A stretch of DNA of 64,000 nucleotides from Pseudomonas mohnii (GCF_900105115.1 NZ_FNRV01000001.1:5397501-5461500), one strand, 5' to 3'; positions 12,178 to 20,584 are shown, counted from the stretch's first letter. Notes: generated by a model from the sequence alone, not told the origin. Translations and numbers: made by a program.

Positions 12178-13668
12178 TTACAGCTTGATCAACACCGACT
12201 TCAACTCCGTGTAATGCTCGATCGCCGCATAACCCATCTCGCGCCCGACCCCTGACATTTTGTAACCGCCGAACGGCAACGCCGGGTCCAGCGCGCTATG
12301 GCAGTTGACCCACACAGAACCGGACTTGATCCGCGGAATCATCCGGTGCACCGCCGCCAGGTCATTCGACCAGATACTCGCGCCCAAGCCGTAAGGGCTG
12401 TCGTTGGCCATGCGCAGCACATCGGCTTCGTCATCGAACGGAATCGCCACCAGCACCGGGCCGAAGATTTCTTCCTGCACCAGTGAGTGCTTCTGATCGA
12501 CGTCGACGATCACCGTTGGCTTGACGAAAAACCCCGGCCCGAATTGCTCGCCGCCGCAGGCAATGGTCGCACCGCTTTCCCGGCCTTTTTCGATATAGCC
12601 ATACACCCGCGCCTGTTGACGCGCAGAGATCAGCGGCCCCATGTCGACGCTCGGGTCCAGGCCGTTGCCGAGTTTCATGGCATTGGCGATGCCGGCGATG
12701 TCCGCCACCACATTGTCGAAATGCTTGCGCTGCACATACAGGCGAGACCCTGCGCAGCACACCTGGCCCTGATTGAAGAAAATCGCGCTGGCGGCGCCGG
12801 CGGCGGCGCTTGGCAGGTCGGCATCGGCCATGACGATGGTTGGCGACTTGCCGCCCAATTCGAGGGTGACCCGGGTCATCGAGTCCATGGCAATCTTGCC
12901 GATCTGCTGGCCCACGGCGGTGGAGCCGGTAAAGGTCAGCTTATCCACCAGCGGGTTGTGGGTCAGTGCGGAGCCGGCGGTGATGCCCGTGCCGGTGACC
13001 ACATTGAACACGCCTTCGGGATAACCGGCTTCCAGTACCAGCTCCGCCAGCTTCAATGCGGTCAGTGGCGTTTCATCGGCAGGCTTGAGCACCACGGTGC
13101 AACCGGTGGCCAGGGCCGGGCCGAGCTTCCAGCAGGCCAGCAGCAACGGGAAGTTCCAGGCAACGATGGCACCGACCACACCCACCGCTTCGCGACGGAT
13201 AAAACTGTGGAACTGATCGTTGGGCATCAGCGGCAACGACACCTCGACGCTGGAGCCTTCGATCTTGGTCGCCCAACCGGCCATGTAGCGCAGGAAGTCG
13301 ATGGCCAACTGCACGTCCATCACCTGTGCGACGGCAGCGCTTTTGCCATTGTTCAGGCACTCCAGCTGCGCCAGCAGCTCGGCGTCGCGCTGCATCAGGT
13401 CGGCGAGTTTCCACAACAGGTTCTGCCGCTCCCGGGGGCGGGTACGGCTCCAGGCCGAGTCATCGAACGCGTGACGCGCGGCGAGCACGGCGCGGTCGAC
13501 ATCTTCCGGCGTGGCCCGTGGCACCACACAAAGCACTTCGCCAGTGGCCGGGTTGTGCAGGGGCATGGTCTGGCCGTCGGCGGCCTCGACCCAATCTCCG
13601 CCGATCAACATGCGCGGTGCGCGCTGGATGAAGGCCGAAGTGGCGGGGAGTAGATTCGGGAGGGACAT
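12178..13668 (-). CDS. peaE: Aldehyde dehydrogenase, probable phenylacetaldehyde dehydrogenase (PeaE-like)
   Basis: The 496-residue NAD-dependent enzyme oxidises the aldehyde released by the amine dehydrogenase to its acid, here most likely phenylacetaldehyde to phenylacetate. It has the general base Glu in TLELGGKSP and the catalytic Cys304 in GQVCCAGS, plus the NAD site GSTAVGQQI; there is no signal peptide. The ATG at 13668 follows AAGAGGC. An in-frame extension to 13827 is possible but has no ribosome binding site and would run through the sigma-54 promoter. That promoter (13706-13720) and an AANAANAA motif over the Shine-Dalgarno region point to induction by the local activator and to catabolite repression. 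PeaE identity rests on context; the substrate range of this family is broad. Confidence 0.85.
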   Translation of the reverse strand: MSLPNLLPATSAFIQRAPRMLIGGDWVEAADGQTMPLHNPATGEVLCVVPRATPEDVDRAVLAARHAFDDSAWSRTRPRERQNLLWKLADLMQRDAELLAQLECLNNGKSAAVAQVMDVQLAIDFLRYMAGWATKIEGSSVEVSLPLMPNDQFHSFIRREAVGVVGAIVAWNFPLLLACWKLGPALATGCTVVLKPADETPLTALKLAELVLEAGYPEGVFNVVTGTGITAGSALTHNPLVDKLTFTGSTAVGQQIGKIAMDSMTRVTLELGGKSPTIVMADADLPSAAAGAASAIFFNQGQVCCAGSRLYVQRKHFDNVVADIAGIANAMKLGNGLDPSVDMGPLISARQQARVYGYIEKGRESGATIACGGEQFGPGFFVKPTVIVDVDQKHSLVQEEIFGPVLVAIPFDDEADVLRMANDSPYGLGASIWSNDLAAVHRMIPRIKSGSVWVNCHSALDPALPFGGYKMSGVGREMGYAAIEHYTELKSVLIKL

Positions 13669-13679
13669 GGCAAAGCCTC

Positions 13680-13687
13680 TTGTTGTT
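13680..13687 (-). promoter_or_regulatory. Candidate Hfq/Crc binding motif at the peaE ribosome binding site
   Basis: On the minus strand AACAACAA fits the AANAANAA consensus bound by Hfq with Crc in pseudomonads. It abuts the AAGAGGC Shine-Dalgarno sequence 12 nt before the ATG, the usual position of functional sites. Confidence 0.55.
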
Positions 13688-13705
13688 CGTGAGAACGAGA
13701 CTTTC

Positions 13706-13720
13706 GCAATGGCTGTGCCA
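13706..13720 (-). promoter_or_regulatory. Sigma-54 promoter of the aldehyde dehydrogenase gene
   Basis: Read on the minus strand, TGGCAC-AGCCA-TTGC matches the -24/-12 consensus TGGCAC-N5-TTGC exactly. Transcription would start near 13694, leaving about a 25-nt leader before the ATG at 13668. An RpoN activator gene is in the same cluster. Confidence 0.88.
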
Positions 13721-13796
13721 ACTGCCCGGGAAGGCCTTATGGCCCACTGTTGGCGGGAGTTGGATAAAGCCCGGGACGGGCGGCAGCGGGGGAATT

Positions 13797-13811
13797 GTCG
13801 CAAATCGCGAC
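13797..13811. promoter_or_regulatory. Inverted repeat upstream of the sigma-54 promoter, candidate enhancer site
   Basis: GTCGC-AAATC-GCGAC is a 5-bp inverted repeat centred about 110 bp upstream of the predicted start of peaE transcription, the usual distance for an enhancer-binding protein. A partial second copy (GACGCAAGCGAC, about 13820-13831) lies next to it. Binding by the local activator is inferred. Confidence 0.5.
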
Positions 13812-13892
13812 GTCGGCTGAGACGCAAGCGACGGATTGGTCAGCCCCGGCCAGCGATGAGGCCAGGGCGTGTCCGGGGAGGGCTATTGGGAA

Positions 13893-14621
13893 TCAGACCT
13901 TCTCATTGATTCTTTTGGCATCGCGTGCAGCCACGATTGCGGCATCCGTCTGCGGCGTCCCCAGTTCACCTTTACGCCATAACTGGTGTGAGAAATAGCC
14001 GTCGATGGCTTCAGCGCTTGGCGCGTTGCCCTTTGGCAGAAACAGGGCCGCCATATCAATAGTGTTGGCGAAGTTGTCTTTGGTCAGGTTGTACTTGCCC
14101 AAATGGCTGCCTCCCCAGCCTGCATCGGCCGCGACCAACTCGATGGACGTGTCCCGGTAGCCGTTCGCCGCCATTTTCAGTGAGCTTGAGGCATTGAGCA
14201 GTGAGTTCAGTTGATCCATGTCTGAAGCACTCAGCTCGTTGGCGGGGTTCAGCACTTTGAGGTTGCCATCGGCTTCAACGGTAAAGCCGAATTTCTTGTT
14301 GGCAAGATCCGGAAAAGCGTAACTCAAGGCCGACTTGAAGTCTTCGAACGCCAGTTTCAGCGATTCGTGCGCATTTTTGTGCTGTTCGGCAATTTGCGGG
14401 AAGTCAGCTGCCTGGGAACGGCCGATCCAGGTCTCGATGACTTCCATGGTCGGGCTGATTGTCTGGGCGTCATCGCTGGGATGGTAAACAGCCGCCGGAT
14501 TGAGGTTGACCGCCGTCTTTTGGAGGTCTTCGCTGAGCGATGTCTTTGTCAATGGTTGGGCAGTTTTGCTCAGCTCAGCGGCTGATGGCTGGATAAAGAC
14601 AGAGTTTAAAGAGATTGCCAC
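13893..14621 (-). CDS. Unrecognised 242-residue protein inside the amine dehydrogenase cluster
   Basis: I do not recognise this family. The protein has no cysteine, no clear signal peptide and no membrane segment. Its first 55 residues are rich in Ser, Thr, Ala and Gln; the middle (about 60-110) looks helical (EVIETWIGRSQ, SLKLAFEDFKSAL), followed by FTVEADGNLKVLNP and ELSASDMDQLNSLLNAS. By eye the base composition is more AT-rich than the genes around it. The start is GTG, with AGGGA 9 nt upstream. It points away from qhpA, between peaE and the structural genes, and no QHNDH role is known for such a protein. The polar Cys-free N-terminus would suit export by a signal-peptide-independent route, but this is a guess. 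Confidence 0.7.
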   Translation of the reverse strand: MAISLNSVFIQPSAAELSKTAQPLTKTSLSEDLQKTAVNLNPAAVYHPSDDAQTISPTMEVIETWIGRSQAADFPQIAEQHKNAHESLKLAFEDFKSALSYAFPDLANKKFGFTVEADGNLKVLNPANELSASDMDQLNSLLNASSSLKMAANGYRDTSIELVAADAGWGGSHLGKYNLTKDNFANTIDMAALFLPKGNAPSAEAIDGYFSHQLWRKGELGTPQTDAAIVAARDAKRINEKV

Positions 14622-15001
14622 GTCGTCATTCCCTGATCATTGGTCGTAAGTCGTTTATCGACGAGTTGAAGCCAGGCTTGAGCGATTGCGCTTCGATAGA
14701 CGTTACTGAATATGTCGGGAGGTGTGTCGAGAGGTGGTTGCCGCCATGGGCATCTATGCTTGTCTCAGATTGCAACAGCTGTCGCGAAACTGGACGCCGG
14801 GGCTTGGTGCAAATGCCGGCGCAATGCGGGGAATAACCCGTAACTAGTTGATTAAAAAGATTATCGGGAAGCTGGCACGCTCCGTGTATTGCTCATTGCA
14901 GACGTTTCTCTTGCCTCCGTCTGCGGTGCGCCGCCGACGGCAGAAACCATAAAAACGATAAGCCACAACAATAATAAAGCACCGTGCGAGGTTCGACGTT
15001 G
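14622..15001. other. Intergenic region between the unrecognised gene and qhpA
   Basis: This 380-bp gap has no gene. It holds GTCG-TTTAT-CGAC at 14650-14662, a near sigma-54 site (TGGCACG at 14873-14879, but GT in place of GC at -12), a hairpin at 14917-14940 (CCGTC/GACGG and GCGG/CCGC) and an A-rich CA motif at 14967-14978. It must contain the qhpA promoter, but I cannot place it with certainty. Confidence 0.6.
14967..14978 (+). promoter_or_regulatory. Candidate Hfq/Crc binding motif before qhpA
   Basis: AACAATAATAAA consists of four successive AAN triplets and matches the AANAANAA motif bound by Hfq/Crc. It lies 23 nt before the qhpA ATG, just upstream of its GAGG ribosome binding site. Confidence 0.55.
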
Positions 15002-16582
15002 ATGAAGAGAAGAATCCGATCAGGCATGAGCGCCAGCCTGCTGGCCGTGGCCGCTTGCGTGGCCCTGCATTCGCCGCACAGCCTGGCAGCCCGAGATGCC
15101 CAGACCGTCCTCAAGGAAACCTGTCAGGGCTGTCACACCCCAGAAGCCGATAACGCGCTGAGTCGCATCAGCCACCAGCGCAAGACGCCGGAGGGCTGGT
15201 TGATGAGCATCGCCCGGATGCAGACCATGCACGGTTTGCAGATCAGCGATGAAGATCGCCGCACGCTGGTCAAGTACCTGGCCGACACCCAGGGCCTGGC
15301 ACCGAGCGAGACCGACGGCGTGCGTTATGCACTGGAACGCCGGCTCAACACCGCCGAGAAGTTCGACGAGCAGACCAGCCAGATGTGCGGTCGCTGCCAC
15401 TCCGGTGCGCGGGTCGCCCTGCAACGACGTCCGGCCCAGGAATGGGAGCGTCTGGTGAACTTCCACCTCGGCCAGTGGCCGTCCCTGGAATACCAGGCCC
15501 TGGCCCGCGATCGCGACTGGTTCGATATCGCTCGCAAAGACATGGTGCCGCTGTTGGCCAAGCGCTATCCGCTGGACAACCCGGCCTGGAAGAAATGGCA
15601 GAGCGTGGCGCCGAAGTCCGATGCACTGGTGGGCGACTGGAGCTTCAGCGGTCATTTTCCGGGCAAGGGTGAACTGGCGGGTGTGATGAGCGTCAGCGCC
15701 GACGGCAGCGACACCTTCAAGGTCAGCGTCAAAGGCCAATACGCCGACGGCACCCCGTTCAACGGCGACGGCAGCGCGATTCTCTACACCGGCTACGAAT
15801 GGCGCGGCAACGTGACCATCGACGGCGTGACCATGCGCCAGGTGTTCGCCGCCCAAGGCAATGCGATGCAGGGCCGGATGTTCGAGGCCGAGCACGATGA
15901 GCGTGGCCTGGACTTCGTCGCCGCCAAACAGGGTTCCGCCCGTTTGCTGGCGGTGCAGCCGGGTTATCTGAAGGCCGGCAGCGAAAGCGAAGTCACCCTG
16001 GTCGGCAGCGGTCTGAGTGGCAAGCCGAATTTCGGCAAAGGCGTGGAAGTGCTCGAAGTCATCGAGCAGAGCCCGCAGCGGATCAAGGTCAAACTCAAGG
16101 CCGCCGCCAATGCCCAGCCGGGTCTGCGCGTGGTCACCGTCGGTACGTTGAAAGGCCCGAGCTTGTCGGTGTACAACCAGATCGCCGAAGTCAAAGTCGT
16201 GCCTGAGTTCTCGGTGGCGCGGATCGGCGAGGGCGGCGGTTCGACGCCGAAAGTCCAGGGCCGATTCGACGCCGAAGCCTGGGGCAAGGGCGCCGATGGC
16301 AAGCCGTATCGGATCGGCGTGTTCCCGGCGCAGTGGAAGGTCGAGGCCTTCGACGACCGCGCCAGGGAAGACGAAGACGTCAAGTTCGCCGGCACCATGC
16401 AGGCCGACGCGGGCGTGTTCACACCGGGCGATGCCGGACCGAACCCGGCGCGCAAAATGTCCACCAACAATGCCGGCAACCTCAAGGTGATCGCCGCCGT
16501 CGACGACGCAGGGAAATCCCTGACCGGCGAAGGCCACATGATCGTGACCGTGCAACGCTGGAACAACCCACCCATTCCGTGA
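15002..16582 (+). CDS. qhpA: Quinohemoprotein amine dehydrogenase alpha subunit (diheme cytochrome c)
   Basis: The 526-residue alpha subunit of periplasmic QHNDH carries two c-type hemes that take electrons from the CTQ cofactor of the gamma subunit. A Sec signal peptide (about residues 1-30, cut near SLA-ARDA) is followed by two heme motifs, CQGCH (Cys41, Cys44, His45) and CGRCH (Cys129, Cys132, His133). Beta-rich domains make up the C-terminal two thirds. The ATG at 15002 is preceded by GAGG; TTG at 14999 and GTG at 14984 are in-frame alternatives. It opens the qhpA-D-C-B unit. A CA motif upstream suggests Hfq/Crc repression. Confidence 0.95.
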   Translation: MKRRIRSGMSASLLAVAACVALHSPHSLAARDAQTVLKETCQGCHTPEADNALSRISHQRKTPEGWLMSIARMQTMHGLQISDEDRRTLVKYLADTQGLAPSETDGVRYALERRLNTAEKFDEQTSQMCGRCHSGARVALQRRPAQEWERLVNFHLGQWPSLEYQALARDRDWFDIARKDMVPLLAKRYPLDNPAWKKWQSVAPKSDALVGDWSFSGHFPGKGELAGVMSVSADGSDTFKVSVKGQYADGTPFNGDGSAILYTGYEWRGNVTIDGVTMRQVFAAQGNAMQGRMFEAEHDERGLDFVAAKQGSARLLAVQPGYLKAGSESEVTLVGSGLSGKPNFGKGVEVLEVIEQSPQRIKVKLKAAANAQPGLRVVTVGTLKGPSLSVYNQIAEVKVVPEFSVARIGEGGGSTPKVQGRFDAEAWGKGADGKPYRIGVFPAQWKVEAFDDRAREDEDVKFAGTMQADAGVFTPGDAGPNPARKMSTNNAGNLKVIAAVDDAGKSLTGEGHMIVTVQRWNNPPIP

Positions 16583-16640
16583 TGTTGAAACGTGAGCTGC
16601 ACTGACAGCAAAGGCTTCAGACACTTTTCGGAATGACCGC

Positions 16641-16661
16641 AAGCCCCGCAGAACGGGGCTT
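16641..16661 (+). promoter_or_regulatory. Stem-loop between qhpA and qhpD
   Basis: AAGCCCCG and CGGGGCTT form an 8-bp perfect stem around CAGAA, 5 nt before the AGGAGG of qhpD. There is no T-tract, so it is more likely an mRNA-processing or translation-tuning element than a terminator. It could set the ratio between the structural alpha subunit and the maturase. Confidence 0.6.
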
Positions 16662-16677
16662 GCACAGGAGGTTTGCC

Positions 16678-18108
16678 ATGGGCGCTATCTTGAATCTGGT
16701 CGAACGCAACTTGCACGAAGTGCACGTTGATGCCGACCGCATGCTGTTCCACATCCCCAGCAGCTCGCTGTTCGCCAGCGATGAACTGACGGGCACCATC
16801 ATCGATACCTTGCGCGGCCCCGGCTGCTCGTCGGACGACCTGATCGAGCGGCTGGCTACGCGTTTCAACGGTGAAGAAGTCACCGAAACCCTGCGCGAGC
16901 TGATGGCCCTGGAACTGGTCAGCGACGGCTCGCCGCTGACCCCGGACATCGCCACCAAACGGGTCGAGCGCACGGCGATCAACACCGTGGTGCTCAACGT
17001 CAACACCGGCTGCAACCTGAGCTGCACCTACTGCTACAAGGAAGACCTGGACAAGCCCTCGGCCGGCAAGAAAATGGACGTTGAGACCGCCATTGCTTCG
17101 GTGGAGATGCTGCTGCGCGAATCCCCGGATGAAGAACGTTTCACCGTGGTGTTCTTCGGCGGAGAGCCGCTGAGCAATCGCAAGCTGATCGAGTACATGG
17201 TCGATTACTGTGAAAAGCGTTTTCGCGAGGCCGGCAAGTTCGTCGAGTTCGTGATGACCACCAACGCCACGCTGCTCACCGAAGAAACCGTGGACTACCT
17301 CAACGCCCACCGTTTCGGACTCTCGGTGAGTATCGACGGGCCGAAAACCGTGCACGACCGCAACCGCATCACCGTGGGCGGGCAGGGCACCTACGACGTG
17401 GTGCGGCGCAAGGCCGAAATGCTGCTGTCGCGCTACAACAGCCGTCCGGTCGGGGCGCGGGTGACCCTGACCACTGGCGTCACCGATGTCGAAACCATCT
17501 GGGACCACCTGTTCAACGAACTGGGTTTTGCCGAAGTCGGTTTCGCCCCCGTCACCTCAGGCGACATCAGCACGTTCAACCTGACCAGCGACGAACTGAT
17601 CGAAGTCTTCGCCAACATGAAGAAGCTCGGTCGACGTTACCTGGAAGCGGCGCTGGAGCACCGCAACATTGGCTTCTCCAATTTGCATCAGTTGATCACC
17701 GACATCCACGAGGGCCACAAAAAAGCCCTGCCCTGCGGTGCGGGCCTGAAGATGCTGGCGGTCGATCACAAGGGTGAGTTGAACCTGTGCCACCGCTTTA
17801 CCGGTTCGAGCCTGCCGACCTTCGGCAACGTACACAGCGGCGTGAAACAGGTCGAGCTGAACGACTTCCTGTCCCAGCGCCTCGACCGTACGAACACCGG
17901 CTGCGAAGACTGCCAGATCCGTAATCTGTGCTCTGGTGGCTGCTACCACGAAAGCTACGCCCGCTACGGCGACCCGACCCATCCGACCTATCACTACTGC
18001 GAACTGATGCGTGACTGGGTCGACTTCGGCATCGAGGTCTACACCCGGATCATGGCTCATAACCCTGCGTTCATCAGCAGCTACATCACTCCGCGCAAGG
18101 CTCACTGA
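16678..18108 (+). CDS. qhpD: Radical SAM/SPASM maturase forming QHNDH thioether cross-links (QhpD)
   Basis: The 476-residue cytoplasmic iron-sulfur enzyme forms the intra-peptide Cys-to-Asp/Glu thioether bonds in the QHNDH gamma subunit. The radical SAM cluster motif is CNLSCTYC (Cys112, Cys116, Cys119), followed by FFGGEPL for SAM binding. A C-terminal SPASM domain has many cysteines ([25 protein letters not shown]). The ATG at 16678 has a perfect AGGAGG 6 nt upstream and was preferred over an in-frame ATG at 16633, which would translate through the upstream stem-loop. The stop is followed 1 nt later by the qhpC start. Confidence 0.95.
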   Translation: MGAILNLVERNLHEVHVDADRMLFHIPSSSLFASDELTGTIIDTLRGPGCSSDDLIERLATRFNGEEVTETLRELMALELVSDGSPLTPDIATKRVERTAINTVVLNVNTGCNLSCTYCYKEDLDKPSAGKKMDVETAIASVEMLLRESPDEERFTVVFFGGEPLSNRKLIEYMVDYCEKRFREAGKFVEFVMTTNATLLTEETVDYLNAHRFGLSVSIDGPKTVHDRNRITVGGQGTYDVVRRKAEMLLSRYNSRPVGARVTLTTGVTDVETIWDHLFNELGFAEVGFAPVTSGDISTFNLTSDELIEVFANMKKLGRRYLEAALEHRNIGFSNLHQLITDIHEGHKKALPCGAGLKMLAVDHKGELNLCHRFTGSSLPTFGNVHSGVKQVELNDFLSQRLDRTNTGCEDCQIRNLCSGGCYHESYARYGDPTHPTYHYCELMRDWVDFGIEVYTRIMAHNPAFISSYITPRKAH

Positions 18109-18109
18109 T

Positions 18110-18433
18110 ATGAAACATCTCAAGGCAATCAATAACAAAGCGTTGAAGCTGGATCAGGCCGCGGACGAAAACCGCATCGAAGAAGTGGTGGCGATGAGCT
18201 CCGTGGCGGGCTGCGCCTCGACCACCGACCCGGGTTGGGAAATCGATGCGTTTGGCGGTGTGTCGTCCCTTTGCCAGCCGATGGAAGCCGACCTGTATGG
18301 CTGCTCCGATCCGTGCTGGTGGCCGGCCCAGGTGCCCGACATGATGAGCACCTATCCGGACTGGAACAAGGATGCCCAGGCGTCCAACGAAAACTGGCGC
18401 AACCTCGGCACGGTCTTCCCCAAAGACAAGTGA
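18110..18433 (+). CDS. qhpC: Quinohemoprotein amine dehydrogenase gamma subunit precursor (CTQ-bearing)
   Basis: The 107-residue precursor has a 28-residue leader and a mature part of about 79 residues. Shifting by 28, every modified residue of the P. putida gamma subunit is present: thioether pairs Cys35-Glu44, Cys55-Asp61 and Cys69-Asp77, and the CTQ pair Cys65 and Trp71 (in CSDPCWW). The leader is charged and hydrophilic, not a Sec signal, in keeping with cutting by QhpE and export by QhpF. The ATG follows the qhpD stop by 1 nt, so translation is coupled. Confidence 0.96.
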   Translation: MKHLKAINNKALKLDQAADENRIEEVVAMSSVAGCASTTDPGWEIDAFGGVSSLCQPMEADLYGCSDPCWWPAQVPDMMSTYPDWNKDAQASNENWRNLGTVFPKDK

Positions 18434-18457
18434 TCAGATAAGAAGAAGGATTCCAGC

Positions 18458-19576
18458 ATGCACAGCATCAAAGCCTGCGGCCTGGCCGCTTTCGCCCTCC
18501 TGAGCACCTGTTCGCTCAGTGTTCTGGCCGATGAAAACACCGCATTGCAAGACGGTCACGAATACATGTTGACCACCAATTACCCGAACAACCTGCATGT
18601 GATCGACCTGTCCACGGACACCTTGTACAAGACCTGCAAGATGCCCGACGCCTTCGGTCCCGGCACCGTGCAACTGTCGCCGGACCGCAAGACCGCCTAT
18701 GTGCTGAACAACCACTATGCGGATGTCTACGGCGTCGAACTGGACAGCTGCAAGCAGGTGTTCCATGCCAGCATCACCCAGAAGCCGGGGGAGAAAGCGC
18801 GGTCGATGTTCGCCTTTACCCTCAGCCACGACGGCAAGGAACTGTTCACCGTCGCCAACCCGACGTTGATGCTCAACGACCGCTACGAAGTGCAGCAGCC
18901 GCGGCTCGACGTGTACAAGACCGACGCCGGCATGGACGCCAAACCGGTGCGCAGCTTCCCGGCGCCGCGACAGCTGACCATCATGCAGAGCGGTGACGAC
19001 GGCACGCTGTACGTGGCGGGGGCGGATGTCTACAAGGTCAACGTGCAGACCGGCAAATTCGACGTGCTGATCCCGAGCCGTCACTGGAAGCGCCCGAACT
19101 ACAGCGCCCCGGACGTGCTCTACGTGTGGAACCAGCAGACCTATCGCCATGACTTCTCGCTGCTCTACACCGCCGCGAAATTCAAGGACAAGAAACAGGA
19201 CCCGGCCACTGCCGAATACCTGTATGGCCTGTTCAGCATCGACCTGAAAACCGGCAAGACCGAAACCACTGACTTCGGTCCCCTGACGGAAATCTACTTC
19301 AGTGGCATGCGCTCACCCAAGGACCCGAACCTGATGTTTGGCGTGCTTAACCGCCTGGCCAAGTACGACATCAAGGAGAAGAAAATGCTCCAGTCCGCCA
19401 CGCTGGATCACTCTTACTACTGCATTTCCTTCAACAAGGACGGGAGCAAGATCTACCTGGCCGGGACCTTCAACGATGTGGCGATCTTCGATGCCGACAG
19501 CCTGAAGCAGATCGGCAGCATCAAGATGCCAGGCGGGGATATGGCGATTACCACGGCGCAGGTGTTTGTGCGGTAA
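18458..19576 (+). CDS. qhpB: Quinohemoprotein amine dehydrogenase beta subunit
   Basis: The 372-residue beta subunit folds as a seven-bladed propeller and helps form the amine-binding site next to the gamma subunit in the periplasm. A Sec signal peptide (about 1-24, cut near VLA-DEN) precedes YVTN-like blade repeats such as LHVIDLSTDTLYKTC, VQLSPDRKTAYVLN and ISFNKDGSKIYLAGTFNDVAIFDADS. AGAAGGA lies 8 nt before the ATG. It is the last gene of the unit; a single REP element follows. Confidence 0.95.
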   Translation: MHSIKACGLAAFALLSTCSLSVLADENTALQDGHEYMLTTNYPNNLHVIDLSTDTLYKTCKMPDAFGPGTVQLSPDRKTAYVLNNHYADVYGVELDSCKQVFHASITQKPGEKARSMFAFTLSHDGKELFTVANPTLMLNDRYEVQQPRLDVYKTDAGMDAKPVRSFPAPRQLTIMQSGDDGTLYVAGADVYKVNVQTGKFDVLIPSRHWKRPNYSAPDVLYVWNQQTYRHDFSLLYTAAKFKDKKQDPATAEYLYGLFSIDLKTGKTETTDFGPLTEIYFSGMRSPKDPNLMFGVLNRLAKYDIKEKKMLQSATLDHSYYCISFNKDGSKIYLAGTFNDVAIFDADSLKQIGSIKMPGGDMAITTAQVFVR

Positions 19577-19660
19577 TCACGTCGCCTGAGCTGCCTTCGC
19601 TGGCAAGTCAGCTCCTGCAAGGATTTCGGTGGATCACACATTTGTGTACGCCGCTGAACC

Positions 19661-19687
19661 CTGTGGGAGCGAGCTTGCTCGCGATGG
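19661..19687. repeat. Single REP element
   Basis: CTGTGGGAGCGAGCTTGCTC followed by GCGATGG is a solitary REP with an internal palindrome, between the convergent genes qhpB and the LprI-like gene. No partner was found within 150 bp. Confidence 0.88.
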
Positions 19688-19719
19688 GGCCCCCACAAAC
19701 ACAGCCAAAATAGGCAGAA

Positions 19720-20121
19720 TCAAATCCCCGGCACCGGGCACCCCAAATCCCCTTCCTGACACTTCAGATACGTCTTGAACGTCTCGACCCGCGCCTTGGT
19801 CAATTGCGTGATGCAGTTGCCGTAGACCAGCGGATAGACACTCCCGCCTTCCACCCCTGACACCGCAAACTTGCACTCCGCATCCCTAAACGCAATCCAC
19901 GAACGCTGTGCGCCCACCAACAGTTTCTTGCTGTCGGGATTGGCCTTCAGTCGAGCGGTGATTTGCTGGTAGAGCGCATTCAGCTCCTTGTCAGCCGCGG
20001 CGTGCTGTTGCGACGCGCACTGGTTCATCGTCGCCTGGTCGGAGGCGTTGTCGCAGTCCACGGCATGGGCCATGGGGGTCAACATCAAGGGTGCCAGCGC
20101 CAGAAGAAAGCGTGGATGCAT
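19720..20121 (-). CDS. Periplasmic DUF1311 / LprI-like protein
   Basis: The 133-residue exported protein has a signal peptide (MHPRFLLALAPLMLTPMAHA, cut before VDCDN) and one LprI-type domain with paired cysteines (VDCDNA, MNQCAS, AECKF, GNCI) and the helix HAAADKELNALYQQI. LprI of Mycobacterium inhibits lysozyme; most proteobacterial members are uncharacterised. It appears to be a single-gene unit with a weak ribosome binding site. Lysozyme inhibition here is only a family-based possibility. Confidence 0.8.
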   Translation of the reverse strand: MHPRFLLALAPLMLTPMAHAVDCDNASDQATMNQCASQQHAAADKELNALYQQITARLKANPDSKKLLVGAQRSWIAFRDAECKFAVSGVEGGSVYPLVYGNCITQLTKARVETFKTYLKCQEGDLGCPVPGI

Positions 20122-20185
20122 GTCAGAAGCTCGCTATGACAGGGAAAAGAGCGGTGCAGTTTAGCGCAGTGCAATCTCCAGCCCT

Positions 20186-20584
20186 CTACGTCTGCCATTC
20201 AGGGTGTTTTTTCACTGCCTCACAGGCAAGCCAGGGCACGTCGTGGGACGTCCAGATGTGCGCCTGAGGCGTCATTTCCGGATCGTCATCCAGTGTCGCG
20301 ACACGAACGATCACGTGGGGCTGGACCAAACGTTCCGCCATCAAATGCGAGCCGCAGACTGAACAGAAATGCCGCCACTTGCCCGGCGAGGACTCATGGC
20401 TGCTCAGCCGATCCTGGCCCTTGATCCAGCGAAAATGCTCGCGCATCACTCCGGCAGTCGACGCAAAAGCTGCCGCGTGTGCCTTGCGGCAGGTATGGCA
20501 GTGACAATGGCTGATGGGCATGTCGAGGCTGTCGACTTCGTATTGGATGGCTTTGCATAGGCAGCTGCCCTGCAGTTTGTTCAT
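20186..20584 (-). CDS. GFA/CENP-V family zinc protein
   Basis: The 132-residue protein shows the zinc-binding cysteines of the glutathione-dependent formaldehyde-activating (GFA) family: SCLC near the N-terminus, CHCHTC and CSVCG. Members bind zinc and sometimes glutathione; the function of most is unknown. The ATG at 20584 is preceded by GGGAGG at good spacing and was chosen over a start six residues earlier. The following 202 bp to the divergent SRPBCC gene shows no further gene. Confidence 0.85.
   Translation of the reverse strand: MNKLQGSCLCKAIQYEVDSLDMPISHCHCHTCRKAHAAAFASTAGVMREHFRWIKGQDRLSSHESSPGKWRHFCSVCGSHLMAERLVQPHVIVRVATLDDDPEMTPQAHIWTSHDVPWLACEAVKKHPEWQT

Noticed and set aside
13669..13827. 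N-terminal extension of the aldehyde dehydrogenase
   Set aside because: It would run through the sigma-54 promoter and has no ribosome binding site; the family start is at 13668.
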